A stretch of DNA of 64,000 bases from Porphyromonas endodontalis ATCC 35406 (GTDB lineage Bacteria; Bacteroidota; Bacteroidia; Bacteroidales; Porphyromonadaceae). A model generated the notes under the pieces. It saw nothing but the letters and a program-made list of their open reading frames with translations. It did no database searches and was not told the origin of the DNA. Positions 33,615-42,838 of this stretch are shown here, in pieces (within the stretch, counting starts at the first letter, position 1; each line of letters begins with the position of its first letter). The translations under genes were made by a program, and so were the position numbers. The stretch spans positions 167,074 through 231,073 of the forward strand of contig NZ_ACNN01000020.1 in NCBI RefSeq assembly GCF_000174815.1, written 5' to 3'.

Positions 33615-35336
33615 TTACTCTGCTATGGGGGCGGCTTGGAGTAGTGTGTGGGCATGTTGCAGAGCAAGATGGATGTCTCTGCAGATATTTTCCTCTCCAA
33701 TCTGTGCGGCAATCCCCGACTTTTCAAGCGTCTCGTGTACTTCTTCCCTCACCCCCGAGAGCACAAGTACGATCCCGGCTGCACGGCACTTCTCCGCCAT
33801 AATGGCAAGGTTGTGAGCACCGGTTGCATCCACAAAGGGTACTCTTCGCATCCGCAAAATACGCACTTTGGGCTTCCGTGCCACAAACTTAGTAACCTCT
33901 TCGAAGCGGTTGGCAATACCGAAGAAGAAGGGGCCTTGGATCTCAAAAATCTCTACTCCTTGGGGTACTTCTAGGGGTTCTTCGGAGGAGGTTTGAGCTA
34001 CCTCGTTGTCTAGAGGTACCACACGGTCGTGGCGAACCACGTCGCTGGCAAGGTAGGTGCGGCGCATAAAGAGAAGCATACTCAGTAGCATCCCTATCTC
34101 AATGGCAATGGTGAGGTCTAGCATAACGGTGAGTACAAAGGTCACCACTAGCACAACGATATCTCCCTTGGGGCCATGTAGTATGGCAAGGAAAGACTTC
34201 CATTCGCTCATATTATAGGATACAACCACCAAGATTCCGGCAAGGCAAGCCATTGGGATATAGGCTGTAAGGGGGCCTAAGAAGAGCATGATAAGGAGCA
34301 GAACCACAGCATGTACAAGCCCTGCAATAGGGGTGCGCCCGCCATTTTTGATGTTGGTCATGGTACGAGCAATAGCCCCTGTTACGGGGATTCCTCCCAC
34401 AAAGGGTACCACCACATTGGCGACCCCCTGAGCTACCAACTCTACATTAGAATTGTGTTTCTCCCCGATGGCTCCATCAGCCACAGAGGCACTTAGTAGG
34501 GATTCTATCGCTCCCAGCATGGCAATGGTAAAGCCACTCGGGAGCAGCTCTTGGATGGTAGCAAAGTCGAGCTTGAGGGGGTGAATCTCGGGGAGCTTTG
34601 AAGAAAAGGTAAAGCGATCGCCAATGGTCTCCAGCCCCGAGACTGTCGTATCCCTTTGTAGTAGGTACACCACCAACGTCATTACGATGATGGCAACGAG
34701 AGAGCCGGGTATCTTCTTAGAGATCTTGGGGAAGAGGAAGACCAGAGCCACCGTGGCAATTCCTATGAGAGCCGTAGCCCAATCGAGGGTGCCAAAGCTC
34801 TCGAAGTAGACACTCCACTTGCCGATGAAGTCTCCAGGGAGAGCCTCCGTTGTCAGCCCGAATAGGTCTTTTATTTGGGTGCTAAAGATGGTAACGGCAA
34901 TACCGCTCGTGAAGCCTACTATAATAGGATAGGGGATAAAGCGAATCACACTCCCCAGCCGCAATACGCCCACAAGGATGAGGATAAGCCCGGCTATGAG
35001 GGTGGCAATGGCCAGCCCTTCGATGCCGTGTTGTTGGATAATACCGTAGACAATAACGATAAAAGCACCTGTAGGTCCCCCGATCTGTACGGAACTCCCA
35101 CCCAAAAACGAGACAATAAAGCCCCCGATGATAGCGGTTGTGAGGCCAACCTCGGGGCTTACGCCGCTGGCAATACCAAAGGCTATGGCAAGGGGTAGGG
35201 CAACGATACCTACAATGACCCCTGCCATAATATCCTTGGTCAAACGCTCCGTAGTATATCCGCGGAAGCACTTAAACAGCTGAGGCGTGAACCCCTCAAG
35301 GGCATGTTGCCATGCTCGTTGCTTTGTTGTATTCAT
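33615..35336 (-). CDS. SulP family anion transporter with STAS domain
   Basis: A 573-residue membrane transporter. The N-terminal membrane domain (about residues 25-430) has the family features AGVIVGIVALPLAIAFGIAS and GGSSVQIGGPTGAFIVIVYG. The C-terminal STAS domain (about 455-560) includes RVPFVDATGAHNLA; the position that is often a phosphorylatable serine in STAS proteins is an Ala-Thr here. Family members move sulfate, bicarbonate or dicarboxylates; the substrate here cannot be read from sequence. It has a promoter box at 35364-35371 and appears monocistronic. Confidence 0.92.
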   Translation of the reverse strand: MNTTKQRAWQHALEGFTPQLFKCFRGYTTERLTKDIMAGVIVGIVALPLAIAFGIASGVSPEVGLTTAIIGGFIVSFLGGSSVQIGGPTGAFIVIVYGIIQQHGIEGLAIATLIAGLILILVGVLRLGSVIRFIPYPIIVGFTSGIAVTIFSTQIKDLFGLTTEALPGDFIGKWSVYFESFGTLDWATALIGIATVALVFLFPKISKKIPGSLVAIIVMTLVVYLLQRDTTVSGLETIGDRFTFSSKLPEIHPLKLDFATIQELLPSGFTIAMLGAIESLLSASVADGAIGEKHNSNVELVAQGVANVVVPFVGGIPVTGAIARTMTNIKNGGRTPIAGLVHAVVLLLIMLFLGPLTAYIPMACLAGILVVVSYNMSEWKSFLAILHGPKGDIVVLVVTFVLTVMLDLTIAIEIGMLLSMLLFMRRTYLASDVVRHDRVVPLDNEVAQTSSEEPLEVPQGVEIFEIQGPFFFGIANRFEEVTKFVARKPKVRILRMRRVPFVDATGAHNLAIMAEKCRAAGIVLVLSGVREEVHETLEKSGIAAQIGEENICRDIHLALQHAHTLLQAAPIAE

Positions 35337-35363
35337 AACGTCGGTAATCCTTAAAAACTACCG

Positions 35364-35371
35364 CAAAGATA
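35364..35371 (-). promoter_or_regulatory. -7 promoter box of the SulP gene (TATCTTTG, minus strand)
   Basis: Fits TAnnTTTG, about 28 nt upstream of the start codon. The -33 region has no TTTG. Confidence 0.55.
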
Positions 35372-35416
35372 GCCCCTTTTTCTTCATTAACATTATTCCT
35401 AGAGGCTGCCGCATGT

Positions 35417-37129
35417 CTATAGGATAAGGTCTAGTACAGTCTTGTTGAGGTAGAATGTCTGCGTCTTATCCACCCATACAGCATTGTTGGGGGCTTTCAG
35501 AAGCTTCTCTTTTCCGCGCTTGAAGTCCTTATCTGTACCGATTGCCATTTTGGGACTAAAGGGATAGATACGGAGCTTCTTGGACTTAGCGAGGGAGACC
35601 TCTAGGTAGTTCGGGATTTCGCCTTCGGTGCCTACGATGTGGCAGTCGTACCCTTCGAAGAGCTGTTTGTGTGGGGTATATGCCTCTTGAGTGATGAGGG
35701 GAAGTTGACCCTCCAATCCCCAAAGTCGGCATAGATATTCATTGATTTCTGTATTCAATATCATACCCATGGGGCGAGTGTCTTGGGGGTGGTAGGCTGC
35801 CAAGAATACCTCTTCGCCCGTGTGGCTATGGGTCGTAAATCCAAAGGGCATGTGCTGCTGATAGATAAGGATAACCACGGCACTCAAAGATCCGTTGTAA
35901 AGCCCTGTTTGTGCGGAGCTCCCCTTGCGTTGCTCTAGAGGGATGGGGCTGTGCTCGTATTCTTCGCACTGGTAGAGGGCATCGAGTTCCTCGTCGGAGA
36001 GGTCAATAGCGGCGTAGTGGTGGAAGAGCTCGCGAGCTTGGTCGTTGGGAGCTTCGTTGAGCAGTTTGGCAAGCCCGGCAGCGGTACGTTTGATGTCGGT
36101 GAGCTGACCGAAGAGTACCTCCGGTCCTTGCTTATCTGCATGACGAAGACGTTGCAACCCAATACTCAAACCACTATTGCCGTGGTCGGGCATGATAACG
36201 ATGGCGGTATTTCCGTCACGGCGAGCGAAGTCTAGGGCTACCCCTACGGCTTTGTCAAAGGCAAGCATTTCTGAGGCGATCCCTACGGGGTCATTGGCAT
36301 GGGCTGCCCAGTCTACTTTGCTCCCTTCTACCATAAGGAAGAATCCTTCGCCCTCGGGGTCGTTGAGTAGGGAGATTGCTTTCTCACAACTCTCGGCAAG
36401 GGAGGGGATCTTGTAGGGATTTCGATCTAGGTCGTAGGGCATGTCGTACTCTCCAAAGAGAGCCCACATTTGCTTGCCTTGGAAGGTGCGCATGGATTTG
36501 AGGTCGTTAGCAAAATAGGGGATGCCTTGTTCTTTGAGCGATTGTTGTAGCGCGGGGGTTATGATCTTGTTACCTCCACCTATCACTACATCTACGGGTA
36601 GGTTTACGATCTGCGGTGCAATCCAATCATATTTCTTGCGATTGTAGGAGTGAGCGGAGCAATCCGCCGGAGTAGCATGGGTAAATTCGCATGTAACAAC
36701 AAGCCCGGTACGCTTCCCTAGCTTCCACTTGCCTGCCTCTAATAGAGTGGCCAGGGGTTGATAGGCGAGCTTAGGGTCTAGGGGCTGTAGGTCGTGATCG
36801 GTACTTACGGGATAGGTGGCAATAAATCCGCTCTGTGAGGGAATGCCCGTCATGTAGCAACTGGTGGTGGGGGCGGAGTCGCCGATGGGGGCGTCGGAGC
36901 AATAGGTGAGTACCGTCCCGCACAGGATTGAGTCAAGGTGCAAATGTAGCTTATTGGGGTGTTGATAGCGTTGGTACCAGCGTGCTAGAGATAGCGCAGG
37001 TAGGGAGGTGCCATCCGGTATCATTACAATAATGTTGCGCACGGGTTTTACCGTGGTAGGGAGTTGCCCCCACAGGGTGCCAAAGCTAAGGGCAAAAAGG
37101 ACTAAGAGTAGGATTTTCTTACGAATCAT
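35417..37129 (-). CDS. Periplasmic alkaline phosphatase
   Basis: A 570-residue exported phosphomonoesterase with a signal peptide (residues 1-21, ending LWGQ). Metal and catalytic motifs are present: MIPDGT (D39), the nucleophile region GDSAPTTS (D84-S85-A86), VEGSKVDWAAHAND, MPDHGNSG and the late HSHTGEEV histidine. This is the classic PhoA superfamily set of two zinc sites; it lacks any T9SS domain, so it likely stays in the periplasm. It lies 33 nt after argR on the same strand, without a visible promoter, so it may be co-transcribed with the arginine repressor. No pho box was sought beyond inspection. Confidence 0.92.
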   Translation of the reverse strand: MIRKKILLLVLFALSFGTLWGQLPTTVKPVRNIIVMIPDGTSLPALSLARWYQRYQHPNKLHLHLDSILCGTVLTYCSDAPIGDSAPTTSCYMTGIPSQSGFIATYPVSTDHDLQPLDPKLAYQPLATLLEAGKWKLGKRTGLVVTCEFTHATPADCSAHSYNRKKYDWIAPQIVNLPVDVVIGGGNKIITPALQQSLKEQGIPYFANDLKSMRTFQGKQMWALFGEYDMPYDLDRNPYKIPSLAESCEKAISLLNDPEGEGFFLMVEGSKVDWAAHANDPVGIASEMLAFDKAVGVALDFARRDGNTAIVIMPDHGNSGLSIGLQRLRHADKQGPEVLFGQLTDIKRTAAGLAKLLNEAPNDQARELFHHYAAIDLSDEELDALYQCEEYEHSPIPLEQRKGSSAQTGLYNGSLSAVVILIYQQHMPFGFTTHSHTGEEVFLAAYHPQDTRPMGMILNTEINEYLCRLWGLEGQLPLITQEAYTPHKQLFEGYDCHIVGTEGEIPNYLEVSLAKSKKLRIYPFSPKMAIGTDKDFKRGKEKLLKAPNNAVWVDKTQTFYLNKTVLDLIL

Positions 37130-37162
37130 AATAGGGAAGGGATAAAAAGATGGGGAATGTTT

Positions 37163-37642
37163 TTAATTGGCTCGGGCTAACTCGGGAATGATTTGAGCAA
37201 GTACGCTCACCACTTCTTCGCGAGAAACCCCATCTGCCGGTATTACGAGTATGGTGTCATTGCCTGCAATCGTGCCCACAATGGCGTTGTTGGCAATGGA
37301 GTCTATGTCTACACAGATGCTGTGGGCATAGCCCGAGCGCGTTTTAAGTACAACAAAAGACCCCGAATAATGGATAGAGCGAAACCCCTTTGTCCCCATC
37401 ACACGGAATACATCTTGTGTGGCCCGAGCCTGTTCGCTGGGCATCCGGTAGCAGCTAATATCCTCTCTGGAGTAGCGATCTTTGGTGATGTTGAGTTCGT
37501 ACATGTCACGCGAGATGGTTGCCTGAGTGGCACTGATCCCATTGATCAAAAGCAGCTCGCGCAGTGTCTTCTGGTTGGGGACGTCGTTGTTGCGAATGAG
37601 ACGACAGATGAGAGCTTGTCGTATTTCTTTCTTTGTTGCCAT
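37163..37642 (-). CDS. argR: Arginine repressor ArgR
   Basis: A 159-residue transcription regulator. Residues 1-75 form the winged helix domain (RQALICRLIRNNDVPNQ, then TQATISRDMYELNI), and 80-159 form the arginine-binding hexamerisation domain with GTIAGNDTILVIPADG. It senses L-arginine and controls arginine synthesis or catabolism. Arginine matters here because an arginine decarboxylase is encoded at 58.4 kb. Its own promoter box is at 37730-37737. A clear ARG-box palindrome was not identified by eye. Confidence 0.95.
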   Translation of the reverse strand: MATKKEIRQALICRLIRNNDVPNQKTLRELLLINGISATQATISRDMYELNITKDRYSREDISCYRMPSEQARATQDVFRVMGTKGFRSIHYSGSFVVLKTRSGYAHSICVDIDSIANNAIVGTIAGNDTILVIPADGVSREEVVSVLAQIIPELARAN

Positions 37643-37729
37643 GATGCGTTTTTGATATGTCTAGTGGGCATTCTCCCCCTCTTTTATTGCCCTTTTGCTC
37701 TTTGGATTAAGGAGAAGATTGCCACCCTG

Positions 37730-37737
37730 CAAATGTA
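37730..37737 (-). promoter_or_regulatory. -7 promoter box of argR (TACATTTG, minus strand)
   Basis: Fits TAnnTTTG, about 88 nt upstream of the argR start codon. It leaves an 80-nt leader in which an operator could lie. Confidence 0.5.
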
Positions 37738-37860
37738 GTAAAAATGAATAATATAAGTGATATGAATAAGGTGGCTTTCTGGCTTTTTTGACCTGTATGC
37801 CCTATCGCTCAAAATCCTCTGCCTAAAAACCTCTCCTTTTTCAGCTGTTTTCTTGGGGGA

Positions 37861-37963
37861 TTCTGCCCTAAACTTTTTTCATTTCTGCCTGTGGAATAAA
37901 AATTTTCTGGCCTGTATCCATTTCTTTTTCACCCAGACTTTTTTTTGTGGTTTCACGCGTGGA
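37861..37963 (+). repeat. Degenerate intergenic repeat, copy B
   Basis: Shares ordered motifs with the spacer at 11577-11719: TTCTGCCCTAAA, a T-run then TTCTGCC, CATTTCTTTTTCACCC and a long T-run before TGTGG. It is the main content of the 500-nt gap between argR and pta; the rest of that gap shows no gene. Alignment by eye only. Confidence 0.4.
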
Positions 37964-38024
37964 TTTTTCCTGCTCTCGCGCTCGCTCTAGCGAGGTGGGC
38001 TATGTTCGTTTGGGTAATAATAGC

Positions 38025-38032
38025 TAACTTTG
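38025..38032 (+). promoter_or_regulatory. -7 promoter box of pta-ackA (TAACTTTG)
   Basis: Fits TAnnTTTG and gives a leader of about 105 nt before pta. No -33 TTTG is found at the usual distance. Confidence 0.5.
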
Positions 38033-38144
38033 TGGGGCTTAACGCACGAATATATAAATGACTACGTTGTGCCTTCTTCTCTTTCTCCCCCGGGGGTGTC
38101 TTTGAGAGGAGAGCGGCAGAACTAGACCTAATGAATATTGCACA

Positions 38145-39152
38145 ATGGATTTGATGAAAGAAATCGTAGCGCGTGCTGCTGCTAATAAGCAACGCATTGT
38201 GCTGCCCGAGGGGACAGAACCTCGTACTCTACAAGCTGCCGACAGGCTTTTGGCTGATGGTGTTGCAAACCTCGTTCTCATTGGCGAACCTGCCGCTATC
38301 AAGGCTAAGGCTGCTGAGTTGGGGCTTACCCATATCGGTGAAGCAGAATTGATTGACCCCAATTGCCACGCCAAAAAAGAGGCTTACCGTGATCTCCTTA
38401 TGGAGCTTCGTAAGTCTAAGGGAATGACCCAAGAAGAGGCCGATAAACTCGTGGTAAATCCTCTCTACTTGGCTTGTCTTATGATTAAGGCAGGCGATGC
38501 AGATGGCGAACTTGCCGGGGCACAAAATACAACGGGCAACGTGCTAAGACCTGCCCTCCAGCTCATCAAAACAATGCCCGGCCTTAGCTGTGTGAGTGGA
38601 GCATTCCTCCTCTTTACCCAAGCAAAGCAATACGGCAGAGAGGGGCTTCTTGTTGTGGCAGACTGTGCCGTTACCCCCAACCCCAATGCCAACGAACTAG
38701 GGCAAATCGCTGTGGCTTCGGCTACTACGGCTCGCGCTATTGGTGGTATGGAGCCCCGCGTAGCTATGCTTAGCTACTCTACCAAGGGGAGTGCCAAGGG
38801 CGAACTTGAAGATAAGGTGGTAGAGGGGTTGCGCGTGGCCAAAGAATTGGCTCCCGACCTCGCTATTGATGGAGAGTTGCAGGCAGACGCGGCTCTTGTG
38901 GAGGCAGTGGCATCCCTCAAAGCCCCCGATAGCCCTGTGGCTGGTAAGGCAAATGTGCTCGTATTCCCCTCTCTTGAGGTGGGTAACATCGCCTACAAGT
39001 TGGTAGAGCGCCTCGGTGGTGCTATGGCTGTAGGGCCTATCCTCCAAGGGATGGCTGCTCCTGTAAACGACCTCAGCCGTGGCTGCTCGGTAGACGATAT
39101 TTACAAGATGGTGGCTATCACCGCCAATCAAGCTATTGCTGCTAAACAATAA
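38145..39152 (+). CDS. pta: Phosphate acetyltransferase
   Basis: A 335-residue, single-domain Pta that converts acetyl-CoA and phosphate to acetyl phosphate. It opens with MKEIVARAAANKQRIVLPEGTEPR, and LKAPDSPVAGKANVLVFPSLE lies in the C-terminal active-site half. The N-terminal regulatory DRTGG domains of the long form are absent. With ackA 28 nt downstream it makes ATP from acetyl-CoA during fermentation. Confidence 0.96.
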   Translation: MDLMKEIVARAAANKQRIVLPEGTEPRTLQAADRLLADGVANLVLIGEPAAIKAKAAELGLTHIGEAELIDPNCHAKKEAYRDLLMELRKSKGMTQEEADKLVVNPLYLACLMIKAGDADGELAGAQNTTGNVLRPALQLIKTMPGLSCVSGAFLLFTQAKQYGREGLLVVADCAVTPNPNANELGQIAVASATTARAIGGMEPRVAMLSYSTKGSAKGELEDKVVEGLRVAKELAPDLAIDGELQADAALVEAVASLKAPDSPVAGKANVLVFPSLEVGNIAYKLVERLGGAMAVGPILQGMAAPVNDLSRGCSVDDIYKMVAITANQAIAAKQ

Positions 39153-39180
39153 AATCACCTCTTAGTCTCATATCTATAAT

Positions 39181-40380
39181 ATGAATGTATTAGTGCTTAA
39201 TTGCGGAAGTTCGTCCGTAAAATATAAATTGTTTCAGATGCCCGAAGGCAAAGTGCTTGCTCAGGGTGGAGTAGAAAAATTAGGTTTGTCGGATTCTTTC
39301 CTAAAGCTCAAATTGCCTTCGGGAGAGAAAGTGGTGCTTGAGAAAGATATGCCCGAGCACACGGTGGCTATCGACTTTATCCTCAAAACGATTACCGGTA
39401 GCGAATATGGCTGCATCAAAAGCCTCAGCGAAATTGATGCCGTGGGTCACCGCTTGGTGCATGGGGGCGATAAGTTCAGCGAAAGCGTGGTAATTACCGA
39501 TGCGGTAGTAGAAAGCGTAAAGCAGTGCATTGATCTTGCTCCTCTTCATAACCCCTCTACGCTTAAGGGTGTGGCTGCCGTTACGGAACTAATCCCCGGA
39601 GTTCCTCAGGTAGGTGTGTTTGATACCGCCTTCCCTCAGACGATGCCACAACGCGCTTTTATGTACGCACTCCCCTATGAGTACTACGAAAAGTATGGCG
39701 TGCGCCGCTATGGCTTCCACGGAACAAGCCACCGCTTCGTAAGTAAGCGTGCCTGCGAGTTCTTAGGGCTCGACTACAACAAAGTACGCATTATCACGGC
39801 TCATATTGGCAACGGAGCCTCTATGTGCGCGATCAAAGAGGGTAAGTGTATCGATACCACCATGGGACTTACCCCCACGGAAGGCCTTATGATGGGTACT
39901 CGTGTAGGGGATGTAGACCCTGGTGCTCTCGTCTTCATTGGTGAGAAAGAGAGCATGTCCATGGCACAACTCTCCGAGGTAATCAATAAGAAGAGTGGGG
40001 TACTTGGTGTGAGTGGAGTCTCTAGCGACATGCGCGAAATAGAAGAGGCTATCTCTCAAGGAAACGAGCGTGCCAAACTCGCGTTGGAGATGTACGACTA
40101 CCGCATTAAGAAGTATGTGGGAGCCTTTACCGCCGCTATGGGAGGTTTGGATCTTCTCATCTTTACGGGAGGTGTTGGCGAAAATCAGACCACCACACGA
40201 GAGTATGTTTGCGAAGATATGCAGTATATGGGTATTGAGATCGACAAGACGCTCAATGCGAAGATACATGGGGACGAAGCTCTGCTTTCTACGAAAGAGA
40301 GCAAGGTAAAGGTAGTGGTAATTCCTACCGATGAGGAGCTCATGATCGCCCTCGATACGGTGGTTCTTACCTCAAAGTAA
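39181..40380 (+). CDS. ackA: Acetate kinase
   Basis: A 399-residue ASKHA-fold kinase that turns acetyl phosphate and ADP into acetate and ATP. Signatures: LNCGSSSVKYKLF at the N-terminus (first acetokinase motif), AVGHRLVHGGDKF, RYGFHGTSHRFV (second motif), AHIGNGASMCAI and FTGGVGENQ. Full length and intact. It forms the fermentation operon with pta and is followed by a strong terminator at 40413-40450. Confidence 0.97.
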   Translation: MNVLVLNCGSSSVKYKLFQMPEGKVLAQGGVEKLGLSDSFLKLKLPSGEKVVLEKDMPEHTVAIDFILKTITGSEYGCIKSLSEIDAVGHRLVHGGDKFSESVVITDAVVESVKQCIDLAPLHNPSTLKGVAAVTELIPGVPQVGVFDTAFPQTMPQRAFMYALPYEYYEKYGVRRYGFHGTSHRFVSKRACEFLGLDYNKVRIITAHIGNGASMCAIKEGKCIDTTMGLTPTEGLMMGTRVGDVDPGALVFIGEKESMSMAQLSEVINKKSGVLGVSGVSSDMREIEEAISQGNERAKLALEMYDYRIKKYVGAFTAAMGGLDLLIFTGGVGENQTTTREYVCEDMQYMGIEIDKTLNAKIHGDEALLSTKESKVKVVVIPTDEELMIALDTVVLTSK

Positions 40381-40412
40381 ATCTCTTCCCTCCCCACTAA
40401 GGGGGAAGAAAG

Positions 40413-40450
40413 AAGCGGTTCTTACCTGTATGGGTAGGAACCGCTTTTCT
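40413..40450 (+). terminator. Intrinsic terminator of pta-ackA
   Basis: A 14-bp stem AAGCGGTTCTTACC/GGTAGGAACCGCTT (40413-40426 with 40433-40446) with one wobble pair runs into TTCT. It is 33 nt after the ackA stop. Confidence 0.85.
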
Positions 40451-40953
40451 ATTTCCTCTCCTATCTTTCGACGGGCCCCTCCATAAACCCCCTCTTCTAC
40501 AGCATCAACAACAAGGCATGAGACGAACGGTACTAGTCTCTTATATATAATATAGGTGTACCCTTTTAGAAGAAGCGGATGTGGTCCTTCCTTTTCCGCC
40601 TCTGTCTCCTCTTTTTCTTCCTCAAGAGAGTTTGTTGGAATAAAAGGAGCTATTTATGTCTTCTTTTAGCCTCCAATTTTCTTTTTTGCCGAGGACGGAT
40701 TTCTCTATTTGCTCCTCTAGAGATGAAAATTTCACCTGTCGAAGCAAAAATGTTGTATAGAAATTTTTGTGAATGCACTTTTTTATATGCATAGGTTATA
40801 TGCGCTTTCTATTTTCTAGCCTTCCCTATCCTTGTTAATATCTTCGTCTGTTTTGAGCCGCATTTCTTATTATGTGTCTATATTTTATATAACAGTATTT
40901 CTTGAGGAAGGCGTCTTGGGGAGAAAAGTTGGTGCTTAAATCAATATTCTTTT
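40451..40953 (+). other. Gene-free AT-rich spacer
   Basis: About 500 nt between the ackA terminator and the fimbrial promoter. A 71-codon open frame (40579-40794) has no recognisable protein features. No inverted repeats typical of an invertible promoter were seen. Confidence 0.5.
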
Positions 40954-40961
40954 TACCTTTG
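40954..40961 (+). promoter_or_regulatory. -7 promoter box of the fimbrial operon (TACCTTTG)
   Basis: Fits TAnnTTTG exactly. AGTTGG around 40928-40932 is a possible -33 with a spacer of about 22 nt. The transcript would start near 40968, giving an unusually long leader of about 280 nt before the fimbrillin ATG. The leader holds a small AAAGG/CCTTT hairpin near 41026-41046 but no known riboswitch that I recognise. Confidence 0.6.
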
Positions 40962-41250
40962 CACAGCGAAGTGTATACAGCGGTATATGCGGAACCATGT
41001 CGCAAGTGGGGTTTTATTTGAGGAAAAAGGGCATGTTACGCCTTTCGTGCTTAAAGATTTTGTGCCGGAGGTGTGACGTGGGTTTTTGTCTTGATTCTAT
41101 TTTGAGATAGCCTGTAGGGGAGAGCTCTTTATTTGATGGTAGAAATGCTCTTTTCATCTTTTCCCTTGATGGATTTGCTCCATTTTCTATGCTTGCGACC
41201 TCTTGGATACTCGGGTATAACAGATTATTATTAATTTAATTTGAGACAGA

Positions 41251-42750
41251 ATGAAACAAAAAAACTTCAGTAAATGGATTTTTGCCGGAGCAGCCTTACT
41301 CCTAGGGCTTACTTCGTGCAACAACAAGAAGGAGGACGACCTCTCTAGGGAAAAGGGGTACGATACCTACACGACGATCGCCCTATCCCTTCCCTCAAGC
41401 CTTCGCGCTGGTGATGATGATTATAATAAGCAAGGGACCCCCTATACGGGAGTTGACCATATTAAGACTCTCACCCTCTATATTATTGATGATGCTAAGC
41501 CTGCAGAGAAGCCTGAAGTTCATCATTTTACGGAGGATAATTTGCACCTTGATGGGGCAACAGGCAAGGTGACAATGGCTCCTTTCCGTACGAAGAGTGG
41601 GAAAAAGATTGTGTATGCTGTAATCAATATTACTAATACCATTAAGACCGATCTTGATGCTGCTAATAATAGGGCAGACTTTGATGCAGCATACAAGAAG
41701 GACTATGAAGCATTCTCTGCATCAGCTCCTATTGCTTCGCTTGATAATAACAATAAGGATGTAATCGTGATGACAGGGAAGCCTGTAACCCAGGATATAA
41801 AGCCCAATGTGTCCGCACTTAATGCACCTGCGGTCAATAATGTTGTTATCACGGTGTCTCGTGCAGCTGCCCGTGTCTCTGTTACAGCTACAGCTACAGA
41901 GAAGGCTGCTAACACCGGAGTGTATGAGGTGAAGGCGACTCTTACTGGGGGACAAACAAAGACATTCGGTGAGATCTCTAACCTTAAATGGTCGGTAGCT
42001 CAATACGAAAAGAAGTTTTATCTCCTCCAGAAGGACGACCGTAAGAGTCCTAACTATGATTGGACCCCTAATCATAATTATACCACAGAAGCTCCTAAGC
42101 GTTATGACTACACACAGCTTAAGGGTGATAAATTCTTTGATATTAAACACGTTGATTCTTATGGACTTCCTCAAGTAGCATCTATAAAGTACAAGTACAT
42201 CTCAGAGACGACTCATGCTAATGCAACGGATCCTTCAGATCCTAAGACCTCTGGTTACCGCAAGGGGAATACTACCTATGTGTTGATCAAGGGAAAGTTT
42301 ACTCCTGCCGATGATATGTGGGCGCCAGGAGAAAAGGTCCTTATGGCTCCTGATGGGGATTTGTTTTATGGACTCGCCACTCAGAAGTTCTATAGCTCAG
42401 AGCTAAAGGCGAAGAATGCCGGTAATGCTGCCAACAAAATTGTAACCTATAAGAAGGGGATGGTATTCTACTTCCTCTGGGTGAATCCGAATATAGTTGA
42501 TATGACCAAGTGGTCAATGTCTCCTGTGTATCGTAACAATATCTACAACGTAGACATTAAGTCCTTCCAAAATATCGGTCTTTCCGGTAATCCATTTAAT
42601 CCGGATGATCCAAGTGATCCCGATAAACCAGACCCAGATGATCCTGACACTCCAGATCCTGATGAGCCTCTGCCAACCGAGAAGACCTTTATGGTAGCAA
42701 CTATTACCATCACTCCTTGGACGTGGCATAACTATAGTATTGATCTCTAA
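41251..42750 (+). CDS. mfa1: Mfa1-type major fimbrillin (type V pilin)
   Basis: A 499-residue lipoprotein pre-pilin. The signal peptide ends in a lipobox LTSC with lipid cysteine C23. SSLRAGDDD follows; cleavage after R52 by an arginine-specific protease would remove the first strand and allow strand-exchange polymerisation, as known for FimA/Mfa1 of P. gingivalis. The body (about 55-450) is P_gingi_FimA-like, with TLTLYIIDDA and the AAARVSVTATA strand. A 22-residue Asp/Pro-rich linker (452-473) precedes the final strand ATITITPWTWHNYSIDL, the likely donor strand. It is first in the operon and is followed by a hairpin terminator that should make it the most abundant product. It could be a FimA-class rather than a strict Mfa1 subunit. 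Confidence 0.85.
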   Translation: MKQKNFSKWIFAGAALLLGLTSCNNKKEDDLSREKGYDTYTTIALSLPSSLRAGDDDYNKQGTPYTGVDHIKTLTLYIIDDAKPAEKPEVHHFTEDNLHLDGATGKVTMAPFRTKSGKKIVYAVINITNTIKTDLDAANNRADFDAAYKKDYEAFSASAPIASLDNNNKDVIVMTGKPVTQDIKPNVSALNAPAVNNVVITVSRAAARVSVTATATEKAANTGVYEVKATLTGGQTKTFGEISNLKWSVAQYEKKFYLLQKDDRKSPNYDWTPNHNYTTEAPKRYDYTQLKGDKFFDIKHVDSYGLPQVASIKYKYISETTHANATDPSDPKTSGYRKGNTTYVLIKGKFTPADDMWAPGEKVLMAPDGDLFYGLATQKFYSSELKAKNAGNAANKIVTYKKGMVFYFLWVNPNIVDMTKWSMSPVYRNNIYNVDIKSFQNIGLSGNPFNPDDPSDPDKPDPDDPDTPDPDEPLPTEKTFMVATITITPWTWHNYSIDL

Positions 42751-42838
42751 AAACTAAAGCTCTTGATCGCACGGAAGTGGCACTTGTGCGGCTTCCGTTG
42801 CGAGAGAGAAGCGACTAGCTACTAATCAAGTCTAATGG

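Noticed and set aside
40579..40794. 71-codon open frame before the fimbrial operon
   Set aside because: The product is Phe/Leu-rich in an AT-rich spacer, without a promoter box; probably chance.
40971..40990. Palindromic stretch GTATACAGCGGTATAT near the fimbrial promoter as a phase-variation or operator site
   Set aside because: The inverted repeat is only four to six base pairs and has no partner copy on the other side of the promoter, so an invertible switch is not supported.
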